Shown: one piece after another, positions 30,701 to 38,176 of the stretch
Numbering within the stretch: the first letter of the stretch is position 1
How the letters are laid out: the number at the start of each line of letters is the position of its first letter
Source: Streptomyces albofaciens JCM 4342
GTDB taxonomy: Bacteria; Actinomycetota; Actinomycetes; Streptomycetales; Streptomycetaceae
Length of the DNA stretch: 64,000 bases
Reading direction: 5' to 3'
NCBI RefSeq assembly: GCF_008634025.1
Contig: NZ_PDCM01000001.1
Span: 1,230,001-1,294,000 of the forward strand
The notes under the pieces: model-generated
The model's input: only the letters and a program-made list of their open reading frames with translations
Told to the model about the DNA's origin: nothing
Databases searched by the model: none
Made by a program: the position numbers and the translations under genes

Positions 30701-32695
30701 GGCATGGGCATCACCGCCCGCGGCGCCTGGGAGTCGGTCAAGCGGCACTTCCGCGAGCTGGGCGTCAACACCCAGACCGAGGACTTCACCGTCGTGGGCG
30801 TCGGCGACATGTCCGGTGACGTGTTCGGCAACGGCATGCTGCTCAGCGAGCACATCCGGCTGGTCGCCGCGTTCGACCACCGGCACATCTTCCTGGACCC
30901 GAACCCGGACGCGGCCACCTCGTACGCCGAGCGCCGCCGCCTGTTCGAGCTGCCGCGCTCCTCGTGGGCGGACTACGACACCAAGCTGCTGTCGCAGGGC
31001 GGCGGCGTCCACCCCCGTACCGCCAAGTCCATCCCGATCAACGCGCAGGTACGGGCCGCCCTCGGCCTCGACGCGGGCGTCAAGAAGATGACCCCGGCCG
31101 ACCTGATGCGCGCCATCCTCCAGGCGCCGGTGGACCTGCTGTGGAACGGCGGCATCGGCACGTACGTGAAGTCGTCGGCCGAGTCGCACGCGGACGTGGG
31201 CGACAAGTCCAACGACGCGATCCGCGTCAACGGCGAGGACCTGCGGGTCAAGGTCGTCGGCGAGGGCGGCAACCTGGGCCTGACCCAGCTCGGCCGGATC
31301 GAGTTCGACCGCAACGGCGGCAAGATCAATACCGACGCGATCGACAACAGCGCCGGTGTGGACACCTCCGACCACGAGGTGAACATCAAGATCCTGCTCA
31401 ACTCGGTCGTCGCCGACGGCGACCTGACGGTCAAGCAGCGCAACAAGCTGCTGGCCGAGATGACCGACGAGGTCGGCGCGCTGGTGCTGCGCAACAACTA
31501 CGCGCAGAACACCGCGCTCGCGCTCGCCCAGGCCCAGTGCGCCAGCATGCTCCCCGCCCAGGCGCGCTTCATCCGCCGCCTGGAGCGCGACGGGCACCTG
31601 GACCGGGCGCTGGAGTTCCTGCCCAGCAACCAGCAAATCAAGGAGCGGCTGAACGCCGGGCGCGGCCTGACCCAGCCCGAGACCGCCGTGCTCCTCGCGT
31701 ACACGAAGATCACGGTATCCGACGCGCTGATCCAGACCGGGCTGCCGGACGACCCGTACCTCCAGCACCTGCTGCACGCCTACTTCCCCAGCGCGCTGCG
31801 CGAGAAGTTCGCCGAGCAGGTCGACGCGCACGCGCTGCGCCGCGAGATCGTCACGACGGTGCTGGTCAACGACACCGTCAACTCCGGCGGTACGAGCTTC
31901 CTGCACCGCATGCGGGAGGAGACCGGCGCCTCGCTCGAAGAGGTCGTACGGGCGCACACCGCGGCCCGCGCGATCTTCGGGCTCGGGAAGGTCTGGGACG
32001 ACGTCGAGGCGCTGGACAACACCGTCGCCGCCGACGTGCAGACCCGCATCCGGCTGCACTCGCGGCGGCTGGTGGAGCGCGGCACCCGCTGGCTCCTCAA
32101 CAACCGCCCGCAGCCGCTGGAACTGTCCGAGACCATCGACTTCTTCGCGGACCGGGTGGCCGGCGTCTGGGCCGAGCTGCCGAAGCTGCTGCGCGGCGGC
32201 GACCTGGAGTGGCACCAGCGCATCCTGGACGAACTGACCGAGGCCGGCGTGCCGATGGGCCTGGCCACCCGGGTCGCCGGGTTCTCCTCGGCCTTCCCGG
32301 CGCTGGACATCGTGGCCATCGCCGACCGTACGGGCAAGGACCCGCTGGCCGTCGCCGAGGTCTACTACGACCTCGGTGACCGGCTGCGCATCAACCAGCT
32401 CCTGGACCGCATCCTGGAGCTGCCGCGCAACGACCGCTGGCAGTCGATGGCCCGCGCCTCCATCCGCGAGGACCTGTTCGCCGCGCACGCGGCGCTGACC
32501 AGCGACGTCCTGTCGTTCGGCGGCGACTCCGCCACGCCGGAGGAGCGGTTCAAGGCCTGGGAGGAGAAGAACGCGGCGATCCTCGGGCGCGCCCGCACGA
32601 CGCTGGAGGAGATCCACGGGTCGGAGGGCTTCGACCTGGCGAACCTCTCGGTCGCCATGCGGACGATGCGGACGCTGCTGCGCACGCACAGCTGA
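27719..32695 (+). CDS. NAD-specific glutamate dehydrogenase, large (180-kDa) type
   Basis: 1658 aa (about 180 kDa). It oxidatively deaminates glutamate to 2-oxoglutarate and ammonium with NAD. The large class was characterised in Streptomyces clavuligerus and contains long N- and C-terminal regulatory regions around a central catalytic core. ACT-like segments lie in the N-terminal third. The core shows KVARGGLRWSDRREDFRTE, AQMVKNTVIVPVGAKGGFVGK (about 845-905), the cofactor-domain stretch SAGYDHKGMGITARGAWESV, GDMSGDVFGNGMLLS and LWNGGIGTYVK. ATG 27719 (MQTKLDEAKTELL) is preceded by AGAGGA. A perfect 18-bp terminator hairpin follows. The opposite strand stays open for nearly the whole length, a GC-codon artefact. 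Confidence 0.96.
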   Translation: MQTKLDEAKTELLARAARVAESSPAGGQAPVQGLDPDTLLGYLQRYYLHTAPEDLTGRDPVDVFGAALSHYRLAENRPQGTANVRVHTPTVEENGWTCSHSVVEVVTDDMPFLVDSVTNELSRQGRGIHVVIHPQVIVRRDVTGKLIEVLDNTCDLHGRTGKDKSGKGKGKDLPHDALIESWIHVEIDRETDRADLKQITKDLLRVLSDVREAVEDWEKMRDAALRIADELPTEPTADDLRDQEVDEARELLRWLAADHFTFLGYREYELTSAPGESGDEEDVLTAVAGTGLGILRSDPAHSEGDDGHPVSPSFNRLPKDARAKAREHRLLILTKANSRSTVHRPSYLDYVGVKKFDADGNVIGERRFLGLFSSAAYTESVRRVPVIRRKVAEVLDAAGFTPNSHDGRDLLQILETYPRDELFQTPVDRLQSIVTSVLYLQERRRLRLYLRQDEYGRYYSALVYLPRDRYTTAVRLRLIDILKEELGGISVDFTAWNTESILSRLHFVVRVQPGATLPDLTDADAERIEARLVEAARSWADGFAEALTAEVGEEKAAELLRRYNHAFPEGYKADNPPRSAVADLQHLEKLTAKGGNDFEVSLYEPVGAGPDERRFKIYRTGEPVSLSKVLPLLNRLGVEVVDERPHELRCTDGTTAWIYDFGLRIPERMNGDDARERFQDTFTAVWTGRAESDNFNKLVLRAGLNWRQAMVLRAYAKYLRQAGSTFSQTYMEDTLSNNVHTTRLLVSLFEARMSPERQRAGTELIDGLLEELDGALDQVASLDEDRILRSFLTVIKATLRTNHYQKNADGQPHAYLSMKLDPQAIPDLPAPRPAYEIWVYSPRVEGVHLRFGKVARGGLRWSDRREDFRTEVLGLVKAQMVKNTVIVPVGAKGGFVGKRLPDPSVDRDAWLAEGIACYKTFISGLLDITDNLVGGEVVHPADVVRHDEDDTYLVVAADKGTATFSDIANEVAESYGFWLGDAFASGGSAGYDHKGMGITARGAWESVKRHFRELGVNTQTEDFTVVGVGDMSGDVFGNGMLLSEHIRLVAAFDHRHIFLDPNPDAATSYAERRRLFELPRSSWADYDTKLLSQGGGVHPRTAKSIPINAQVRAALGLDAGVKKMTPADLMRAILQAPVDLLWNGGIGTYVKSSAESHADVGDKSNDAIRVNGEDLRVKVVGEGGNLGLTQLGRIEFDRNGGKINTDAIDNSAGVDTSDHEVNIKILLNSVVADGDLTVKQRNKLLAEMTDEVGALVLRNNYAQNTALALAQAQCASMLPAQARFIRRLERDGHLDRALEFLPSNQQIKERLNAGRGLTQPETAVLLAYTKITVSDALIQTGLPDDPYLQHLLHAYFPSALREKFAEQVDAHALRREIVTTVLVNDTVNSGGTSFLHRMREETGASLEEVVRAHTAARAIFGLGKVWDDVEALDNTVAADVQTRIRLHSRRLVERGTRWLLNNRPQPLELSETIDFFADRVAGVWAELPKLLRGGDLEWHQRILDELTEAGVPMGLATRVAGFSSAFPALDIVAIADRTGKDPLAVAEVYYDLGDRLRINQLLDRILELPRNDRWQSMARASIREDLFAAHAALTSDVLSFGGDSATPEERFKAWEEKNAAILGRARTTLEEIHGSEGFDLANLSVAMRTMRTLLRTHS

Positions 32696-32710
32696 CGCGC
32701 ACCATGCCGT

Positions 32711-32756
32711 GACGGCGGCGCGGCCCGGTTCTTCCGGGCCGCGCCGCCGTCGTTTC
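32711..32756. terminator. glutamate dehydrogenase terminator
   Basis: A perfect 18-bp stem (GACGGCGGCGCGGCCCGG with its complement, loop TTCTT) ends in GTTTC, 15 nt after the stop codon. It may also serve the convergent ABC ATPase gene. Confidence 0.88.
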
Positions 32757-32852
32757 GCCAGGTGCTGTGCCCGGTGTGCGCGGCGCGCCGTCGGCGCCGG
32801 GCGCGCTGCCGGGCGGTGGTCGCGGTGCCGGGCGGTGGGCGCACCCGCCGCT

Positions 32853-33707
32853 CTACCTGGTGGACTTCTCGTACGCCGTGACGACCTCGTCCGTCGGGCC
32901 GTCCATGACCAGTTCGCCCTTCTCCAGCCACAGCACCCGGTCGCAGGTGTCGCGGATCGCCGTGTTGTTGTGGCTGACCAGGAAGACCGTGCCGGCTTCC
33001 GCGCGGAGTTCGCGGATACGGGCCTCGGAGCGCTTCTGGAAGGCCCGGTCGCCCGTCGCCAGCGCCTCGTCGATCATCAGAACGTCATGGCTCTTGGCCG
33101 CGGCGATGGAGAAGCGCAGCCGGGCCGCCATCCCGGAGGAGTACGTACGCATCGGCAGCGAGACGAAATCGCCCTTCTCGTTGATGCCGGAGAACTCGAC
33201 GATGTCCGGGCAACGGTCACGGACCTCCTGGCGGGACATGCCCATGGCGAGCCCGCCGAGGACGATGTTGCGCTCGCCGGTCAGATCGTTCATCAGGGCG
33301 GCGTTGACGCCCAGCAGGGACGGCTGGCCATGGGTGTAGACACGGCCGGCGGCGGGCGGGAGCAGCCCGGCCACGGCGCGCAGCAGTGTGGACTTCCCGG
33401 ACCCGTTGGAACCGATCAGGCCGATCGCCTCCCCCTTGTGGGCGACGAAGGTGACGCCTTTGACGGCGTGCACCTCGCGCACTCCGGTGGCGGGCCTGTG
33501 GCGGACGAGGCGTTGCAGGGCGGCGGTGGCGCTGCCCTTGCCGCTGCCACCGCCGTGCACCTTGTAGACGATGTGGACGTTGTCGCAGATGACGGTGGGG
33601 GTCCGGTCGTCGGCGGGGGTGCCGTACTCGGGTGGGAGTGCGGGTGAGGTCGCGGGTACGGGTACGGATGCGGGGGCGGACGGGTGTTCCACGGTGGTCT
33701 CAGCCAC
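32853..33707 (-). CDS. ABC transporter ATPase, polysaccharide/teichoic acid export (TagH/Wzt type)
   Basis: 284 aa, the ATP-hydrolysing half of an ABC-2 exporter that flips lipid-linked polymer to the outside. After a disordered 35-residue Pro/Ala N-terminus come Walker A GSNGSGKST (99-107), the signature YSSGMAARLRFSIA, Walker B VLMIDEALATGD and the switch VSHNNTAI. The motif LLGVNAALMNDLTGERNI is typical of the TagH/Wzt/RfbE subgroup. It is short, with no C-terminal carbohydrate-binding extension. GTG 33707 is chosen: GGAG lies 7 nt upstream and the start overlaps the permease stop by 8 nt, so the two are co-translated. Confidence 0.93.
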   Translation of the reverse strand: MAETTVEHPSAPASVPVPATSPALPPEYGTPADDRTPTVICDNVHIVYKVHGGGSGKGSATAALQRLVRHRPATGVREVHAVKGVTFVAHKGEAIGLIGSNGSGKSTLLRAVAGLLPPAAGRVYTHGQPSLLGVNAALMNDLTGERNIVLGGLAMGMSRQEVRDRCPDIVEFSGINEKGDFVSLPMRTYSSGMAARLRFSIAAAKSHDVLMIDEALATGDRAFQKRSEARIRELRAEAGTVFLVSHNNTAIRDTCDRVLWLEKGELVMDGPTDEVVTAYEKSTR

Positions 33708-34635
33708 GGCCGTACTCCTCCTCGGCCTTCCAGAAGAAGACGTATCCGGCGACGCCCGCCAACAGGGCCCAGCCCAGGGCCAGCGGCCACACATGCGGCG
33801 GCAGGTCGTGCGCGCGCACCGTGTCGATCAGGGCGTAACGCATCAAGTCGATGTAGATCAGGGCGGGATTGCAGTTCAGGACGGTCGAGACGATGTGTGG
33901 TGCGCTGCCGGTGAACGCGGAGAGGTTGTAGAAGACGCCCGAGACGTACATCCAGGTGCGCAGCACGAACGGCATCAGCTGCGCGGTGTCCGTGGTCTTC
34001 GCGCCGATCCGGGCCATGACCAGGGCGAGCCCGGCGTTGAAGACCGACTGGAGCAGCAGCGCGGGAATCATCAGCAGCCAGTGCCACGTCAGCGGCACGC
34101 CGCAGATGAGCACGATGGCCGCCAGCACCCCCATGGAGAACAGGAGCTGCTGGAGCTGCACGAGGGTGTACGCGATCGGCAGCGCGGCCCGCGGGAAGTG
34201 CAGGGCCCGGACCAGGCCGAGGCTGCCGGAGACGGCACGGGTGCCGGCCAGGACCGTGGACTGGGTGAAGGTGAAGACGAAGATCCCGGTGCACAGGAAC
34301 GGGATGAAGTTCGGGATGCCGCGGCTGGTGTGCAGCAGCACGCCGAAGATCAAGTAGTAGACGCCCGCGTTGAGCAGCGGGGTCACCACCTGCCAGAGCT
34401 GACCCAGGCGCGCCGTGGTGTATGTGGCGGTCAGCCGGGCCGTGGCGAAGGCCGCGATGAAGTGCCGGCGCGCCCACAGGCGGCGGGTGTACTCCCGCAG
34501 TGGCGGCCGCGCGCCGCTGACGGTCAGCCCGTGCCGCTCGGCCAGGGCACGCAGGTGGGGGTCGGGCGGGACGGCGGCCGGGACGGCGGAGGGTGTCGTC
34601 GCGGGTCGGTCCGGTGGGGCGAGGGTTCGGGGCAT
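33700..34635 (-). CDS. ABC-2 polysaccharide/teichoic acid exporter permease (TagG/Wzm type)
   Basis: 311 aa. A cytoplasmic N-terminus with the LREYTRRLWARRHFIAAFATAR amphipathic stretch is followed by about six membrane helices, such as LWQVVTPLLNAGVYYLIFGVLL and the VFTFTQSTVLAGTRAVSGSLGLVRALHFPR segment. NPALIYIDLMRYALID is conserved near the last extracellular loop. With the overlapping ATPase gene it forms a TagGH-like exporter, matching the downstream glycopolymer genes. Its promoter must read out of the 47-bp repeat array, so it is likely under control of the divergent TetR. Confidence 0.93.
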   Translation of the reverse strand: MPRTLAPPDRPATTPSAVPAAVPPDPHLRALAERHGLTVSGARPPLREYTRRLWARRHFIAAFATARLTATYTTARLGQLWQVVTPLLNAGVYYLIFGVLLHTSRGIPNFIPFLCTGIFVFTFTQSTVLAGTRAVSGSLGLVRALHFPRAALPIAYTLVQLQQLLFSMGVLAAIVLICGVPLTWHWLLMIPALLLQSVFNAGLALVMARIGAKTTDTAQLMPFVLRTWMYVSGVFYNLSAFTGSAPHIVSTVLNCNPALIYIDLMRYALIDTVRAHDLPPHVWPLALGWALLAGVAGYVFFWKAEEEYGRG

Positions 34636-34673
34636 GGCGGTCGCTTCCGGGGAGGGGCGGGGGCGTCAGCGAC

Positions 34674-34891
34674 GGAACGGGCCCGTTACGTCGTTACGTG
34701 TGCCGCCTGGTCCTGAGGGTGGAACGGGGCCGTTGCGTCGCTACGTGCGTCGCCCGGCCTGGGGGCTGGAACGGGACCGTATCGTCGTGACGCGCTCCGT
34801 CCGGCCTTAACGATAGAACGGTCCCGTATCGTCGTAACGCTGCCGAGCCTACGTCCGCCCCACGTCGAAACGCAACCGTTGCGTCGCGACG
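34674..34891. promoter_or_regulatory. 47-bp tandem operator array between exporter and tetR
   Basis: The element CGTnnCGnCGnnACG occurs at 34684-34698, 34731-34745, 34778-34792 and 34825-34839, spaced exactly 47 bp. A fifth lies at 34877-34891, next to the tetR -10. Copies 1, 2 and 5 are full imperfect palindromes (CGTnRCGnCGYnACG); copies 3 and 4 have one mismatch. The first four are each preceded by G/A-GAACGGnnC, and the 22-bp linkers are also related. The position between divergent genes strongly suggests TetR binding sites; this is inference. Confidence 0.75.
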
Positions 34892-34892
34892 C

Positions 34893-34898
34893 TAGGAT
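34893..34898 (+). promoter_or_regulatory. -10 element of tetR, probably leaderless
   Basis: TAGGAT lies 7 bp upstream of the ATG at 34905, which would place transcription start at or next to the A of the ATG. The fifth operator-like element (34877-34891) directly abuts it, consistent with autorepression. Confidence 0.5.
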
Positions 34899-34904
34899 CA
34901 AGGC

Positions 34905-35537
34905 ATGGCAAAGGACGGCAGTGAAGTGACCAGGGCGCCGGGTGCGACGGGCGGGCGGCGGGTGCCGGCCGGGGCCGCCGTACTACGCGAGGAGAAGACC
35001 GAGGCGATCCGCGCCGCGGTCTTCGAGGAACTGGCGGCGGTGGGTTTCGCGCGGATGTCCATCGAGGGCATCGCCCGGCGGGCCGGCGTCGGCAAGACCG
35101 CCGTCTACCGGCGGTGGCGTTCCAAGCTGCACCTGGTGCTGGACGTGGTCTCGGCGGTGGCCGCCGAGGGGCTGCCGTCACCGGACACCGGGTCGCTGCG
35201 CGGCGACGTCCGCATGCTGCTGGAGGTCGCGGCCCGCGCGCTGCGGCATCCGATGGCGGCGCAGATCATCCCGGACCTGCTGGCCGAGGCGGCGCGCAGC
35301 CCGGAGATCGCCGAAGCGCTGCGGACCGCCCTGCTCGACGGTCAGCAGGGCGTCGCGGCGGCGATGGTGGAACGCGCGGCGGAGCGCGGTGAGCTGCGGC
35401 CCGGCGTCGACGCGCGCCTGGCGCTGGACCTGATGACCGGCCCGCTGTACTGGCGCCTGCTGGTCGTACGCGACGAGCCGCCGAAGGGGTACCTGGACGA
35501 ACTGGCCCTCGCGGTGGCGTCGGCCCTGGAGGCGTGA
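34905..35537 (+). CDS. TetR-family transcriptional regulator
   Basis: 210 aa. The DNA-binding helix-turn-helix is ARMSIEGIARRAGVGKTAVYRRW at about 49-71. The remaining helices form the ligand/dimer domain ending in TGPLYWRLLVVRDEPPKGYLDEL. It is divergent from the TagGH-type exporter operon with an operator-like array between them. The likely role is repression of the exporter and of itself, released by an unknown ligand. The ATG has no Shine-Dalgarno because the message is probably leaderless. Confidence 0.92.
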   Translation: MAKDGSEVTRAPGATGGRRVPAGAAVLREEKTEAIRAAVFEELAAVGFARMSIEGIARRAGVGKTAVYRRWRSKLHLVLDVVSAVAAEGLPSPDTGSLRGDVRMLLEVAARALRHPMAAQIIPDLLAEAARSPEIAEALRTALLDGQQGVAAAMVERAAERGELRPGVDARLALDLMTGPLYWRLLVVRDEPPKGYLDELALAVASALEA

Positions 35538-35617
35538 GGAGGGGCCGGTCCGGCCCCCGCACCCGAGCGCCCACCTCCGCGCGCCCAAGCGCCCCACTCC
35601 GAGGCCCCCGCCCGCAA

Positions 35618-35744
35618 CCCATCGTCCCCACGCCCCTCCGGGGCCGATCGCCCGGCGCTCCTCCCGGACCGATCACCCCACGCCCCTCTGCGGTCGATCG
35701 CCTCGCGCCTCTCCGCAACCCATCGCCTCCACGCCCCTCCGCAC
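35618..35744. repeat. degenerate 25-bp tandem repeat, about 5 copies
   Basis: Five units of about 25 bp contain CGATCGCC(T/C) followed by (C)ACGCCCCTCC; the second unit is the most diverged. The gap 35538-35872 between tetR and the deacetylase gene is otherwise empty, apart from the ribosome site of the downstream gene. Confidence 0.8.
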
Positions 35745-35872
35745 CCGAATGCGCCCCTCGCGCCGTGACCGAATACTGAGGGAATGCGCCAGGGAGGTGG
35801 TTCATCCTGTTGTGAGCGGATCTGGTAGGTATTGGGCTTGGGCGCTGTCGGGCGCCATGGAGGAGCAGCGCT

Positions 35873-38176
35873 GTGCCGACGCATTCGCCCCGTATGTCCC
35901 GTCGGCGTCTGCTTCAGGTGGCCGGTGGGGGAGCGGCCGCCGTGACGGCCGGGGCCGGGGTGTGGGCCTGGCTCGGGCCGCGTGCGCCGCTGTCCCAGGT
36001 CGCCGCGCCGGCGCTGGAGCGGGAGGCTGCCGCGTCCGGGGCGGAGCAGGCGTTTTTGCACGTCATCGCGCACGCCGACGACTCCCTGTACTTCATGAAC
36101 CCGGCCCTGGAGCAGTCGGTGCGCAGCGGCGCCCGCTCGGTGACGGTGTGTCTGACCGGTGGTGAGTCGGACGGCCGGAACACCGCCGAGCACGGGCGCG
36201 GGGACCGGCTGCCGCCGCGCGACCGCGCCGCGTTCGCGCGGGCCCGTACCAACGGCTTGCGGGCCGCGCACGCGGTGATGGCCACCGGCGATCCGCTCAG
36301 CCCCTGGGACGTGGAGGCCATCTCGCTGTTGCCCGGCTTCCAGGTCGAGGTGCAGACCCTGCGGGCGGCGCCGCACAACCAGCTCTTCTTCATGGAGCTG
36401 GTCGAGGCGCGGACCGTCTCCGAACCCCGCGCGCACAGCCTGCGCGGCCTGTGGCTGGGCGCCACCGGCACGTTGTCCACGCTGCGCCCCGCGGACACCC
36501 CCGTACAGCGCACGTTCGAGTACACCCGCGAACAGGTCGTCGAGTCGCTGGTCGCGCTGCTGGAACGGGTCCGGCCGACCGTGGTCCGCACCCTCGATCC
36601 GAACGCGGTGCACGACCCGGACCCGGTGCACGGCCCGGACCCGGCGCACGGCCCGGACCCGGCGCACGGCCCGACCCCGGCGCACGCCCCGAACCCGGTG
36701 CCGCGCACCGACGACCCCAGGCTGCGCGGGCTCCTCTACCACGACCATCAGGACCACACGGCCTCGGCGTACTTCGCGCAGGCGGCGCTCGCGGGCTACT
36801 GGGGGCGCGAGCACAACCGCCCCACCGTCGTGGAGAGCTACCTCGGCTACGAGACGGACGCGCTGCCCAACAACCTCGACCCGCCGACCGCCCGGCGCAA
36901 GGGCCGGCTGCTGTCCGTCTACGGCTGGGCCGACGGCCGTGACTGCGGCGACCGGGCGGGCTGCGGCGACCGCAAGGTGGGCGGTTCGGCGCTGGACGGC
37001 TGGTCCCGCAACTGGACCCGCAGCACCTGGCTGCGCGCCCCCGGCTCGAACAGCTGGCTGCGGCCCCTGAAGGACGGCCGGCTCGCGGCCTTCGCCGTCC
37101 TGGACGGCGCCGCGGTGTGCTGGGCGGAGACCGCGCCGGGCAACGGCACGTTCAGCGGCCCGCACCTGCTCGGCGGCCGGATGTTCCAGGGCCAGGTGCA
37201 CGCCGTGAGCCACCCCGGCGGCGCCCTCCAGCTCTTCGTTTCCCGTACGGTCCTGCCCGCCCGCAATCAGGCGCACCGGCGTGAGCTGCTGACCGCCCGC
37301 CAGAACGGCACCGCCCGCGACGGCGTGCCGACCTTCGGCGCGTGGGAGTCGCTGGGCGTCCCGGACGCCGCGCCGGTCAGATCACTGGAGACGGGCTTCC
37401 CGGCCGCCGCCGTCGACCAGGAGGGCACGGTGCACGTCTTCGCCCGCGACTGGCAGGGCGGCATCGGCTACCGCAGCGGCGCGCGCGGCACGGACTGGTC
37501 CCTGTGGCGGCGGCTGGCACCGCCGACGGGCTCCGGCGGCCCGGCGGGCCGGGTGCCGGGCGTCGTCGACGGGCTGGACGCGTGCGTGGACTCCGAGGGG
37601 CTGGTGCACGTCGCGGCGCCGGGCGCCAAGGAGGTGCACCACTGGGTCTCCAAGGAGCCGGGCGAACTGCCGGAGCCCACCGGGGGCACCGGCCTGCCCG
37701 AACCCGCCGGGCCGCTGAGCCTGCTCCCGCTGGGTGACGGCGCGGTGCGCCTGGCCTACCGGCAGAGCGGCACCGCGGGGGTGCTGCTCGCCGAGCGGCA
37801 GGGGTCCGCGTCCTGGCGGCTCGTGGCCCGGTACGAGCCGGTCGGCGGGTACGGGCGGGTGGCCGCGGCGGCCGTCGGCAGGCCCGCGCGGACGGTCGTG
37901 CTCGCGGCCCGGGACGGCGCGGGCCTGCTGCGGTACGCGCTCGCCGACGCGGACCAGGACGGGCCGGGGCGCTGGCGGACCGGGAAGGTGCCGCACTCGG
38001 GGGCGGCGGCCGTCGGACAGGACCCGGACGGGCGCGTCGTCCTGGCCGTCCTCGGCAACGACGCGCGGCTGCACGCGGTGCGGCAGCGGGACGCCGGGGC
38101 GGACGGGCCCTTCCAGGAGTGGACGGTCCAGCGGCCGAGGCGGGGTCAGGCCGCCCCGCCGGACCGCACCGGCTGA
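35873..38176 (+). CDS. Tat-exported PIG-L family deacetylase with propeller-like C-terminus
   Basis: 767 aa. The N-terminus has a twin-arginine signal (MSRRRLLQVAGGG, then a hydrophobic run to about residue 35). PIG-L deacetylases hydrolyse N-acetyl groups of GlcNAc-type sugars with a zinc ion. The first zinc motif reads AHADD (usually AHPDD) and the later zinc His motif reads HDHQDHTASAYF. A Pro/His/Gly/Asp repeat (DPDPVHGPDPAHG) lies between. From about residue 360 on, repeated W-x-x-L / FAR / V-H-V blades look like a beta-propeller or sugar-binding domain. GTG 35873 follows GGAGGAG. The 3' end overlaps the convergent gtrA-like gene by 31 nt. A likely role is deacetylating a surface glycan. 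Confidence 0.87.
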   Translation: MPTHSPRMSRRRLLQVAGGGAAAVTAGAGVWAWLGPRAPLSQVAAPALEREAAASGAEQAFLHVIAHADDSLYFMNPALEQSVRSGARSVTVCLTGGESDGRNTAEHGRGDRLPPRDRAAFARARTNGLRAAHAVMATGDPLSPWDVEAISLLPGFQVEVQTLRAAPHNQLFFMELVEARTVSEPRAHSLRGLWLGATGTLSTLRPADTPVQRTFEYTREQVVESLVALLERVRPTVVRTLDPNAVHDPDPVHGPDPAHGPDPAHGPTPAHAPNPVPRTDDPRLRGLLYHDHQDHTASAYFAQAALAGYWGREHNRPTVVESYLGYETDALPNNLDPPTARRKGRLLSVYGWADGRDCGDRAGCGDRKVGGSALDGWSRNWTRSTWLRAPGSNSWLRPLKDGRLAAFAVLDGAAVCWAETAPGNGTFSGPHLLGGRMFQGQVHAVSHPGGALQLFVSRTVLPARNQAHRRELLTARQNGTARDGVPTFGAWESLGVPDAAPVRSLETGFPAAAVDQEGTVHVFARDWQGGIGYRSGARGTDWSLWRRLAPPTGSGGPAGRVPGVVDGLDACVDSEGLVHVAAPGAKEVHHWVSKEPGELPEPTGGTGLPEPAGPLSLLPLGDGAVRLAYRQSGTAGVLLAERQGSASWRLVARYEPVGGYGRVAAAAVGRPARTVVLAARDGAGLLRYALADADQDGPGRWRTGKVPHSGAAAVGQDPDGRVVLAVLGNDARLHAVRQRDAGADGPFQEWTVQRPRRGQAAPPDRTG

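Noticed and set aside
27686..32689. 1667-codon minus-strand open frame opposite the glutamate dehydrogenase gene
   Set aside because: It mirrors the dehydrogenase codons (third-position GC leaves no stops), starts with no ribosome site and matches no family.
34674..34891. Possible CRISPR array (regular 47-bp spacing)
   Set aside because: Units vary and the linkers are related rather than unique spacers; no cas gene is nearby. Operator-like repeats fit better.
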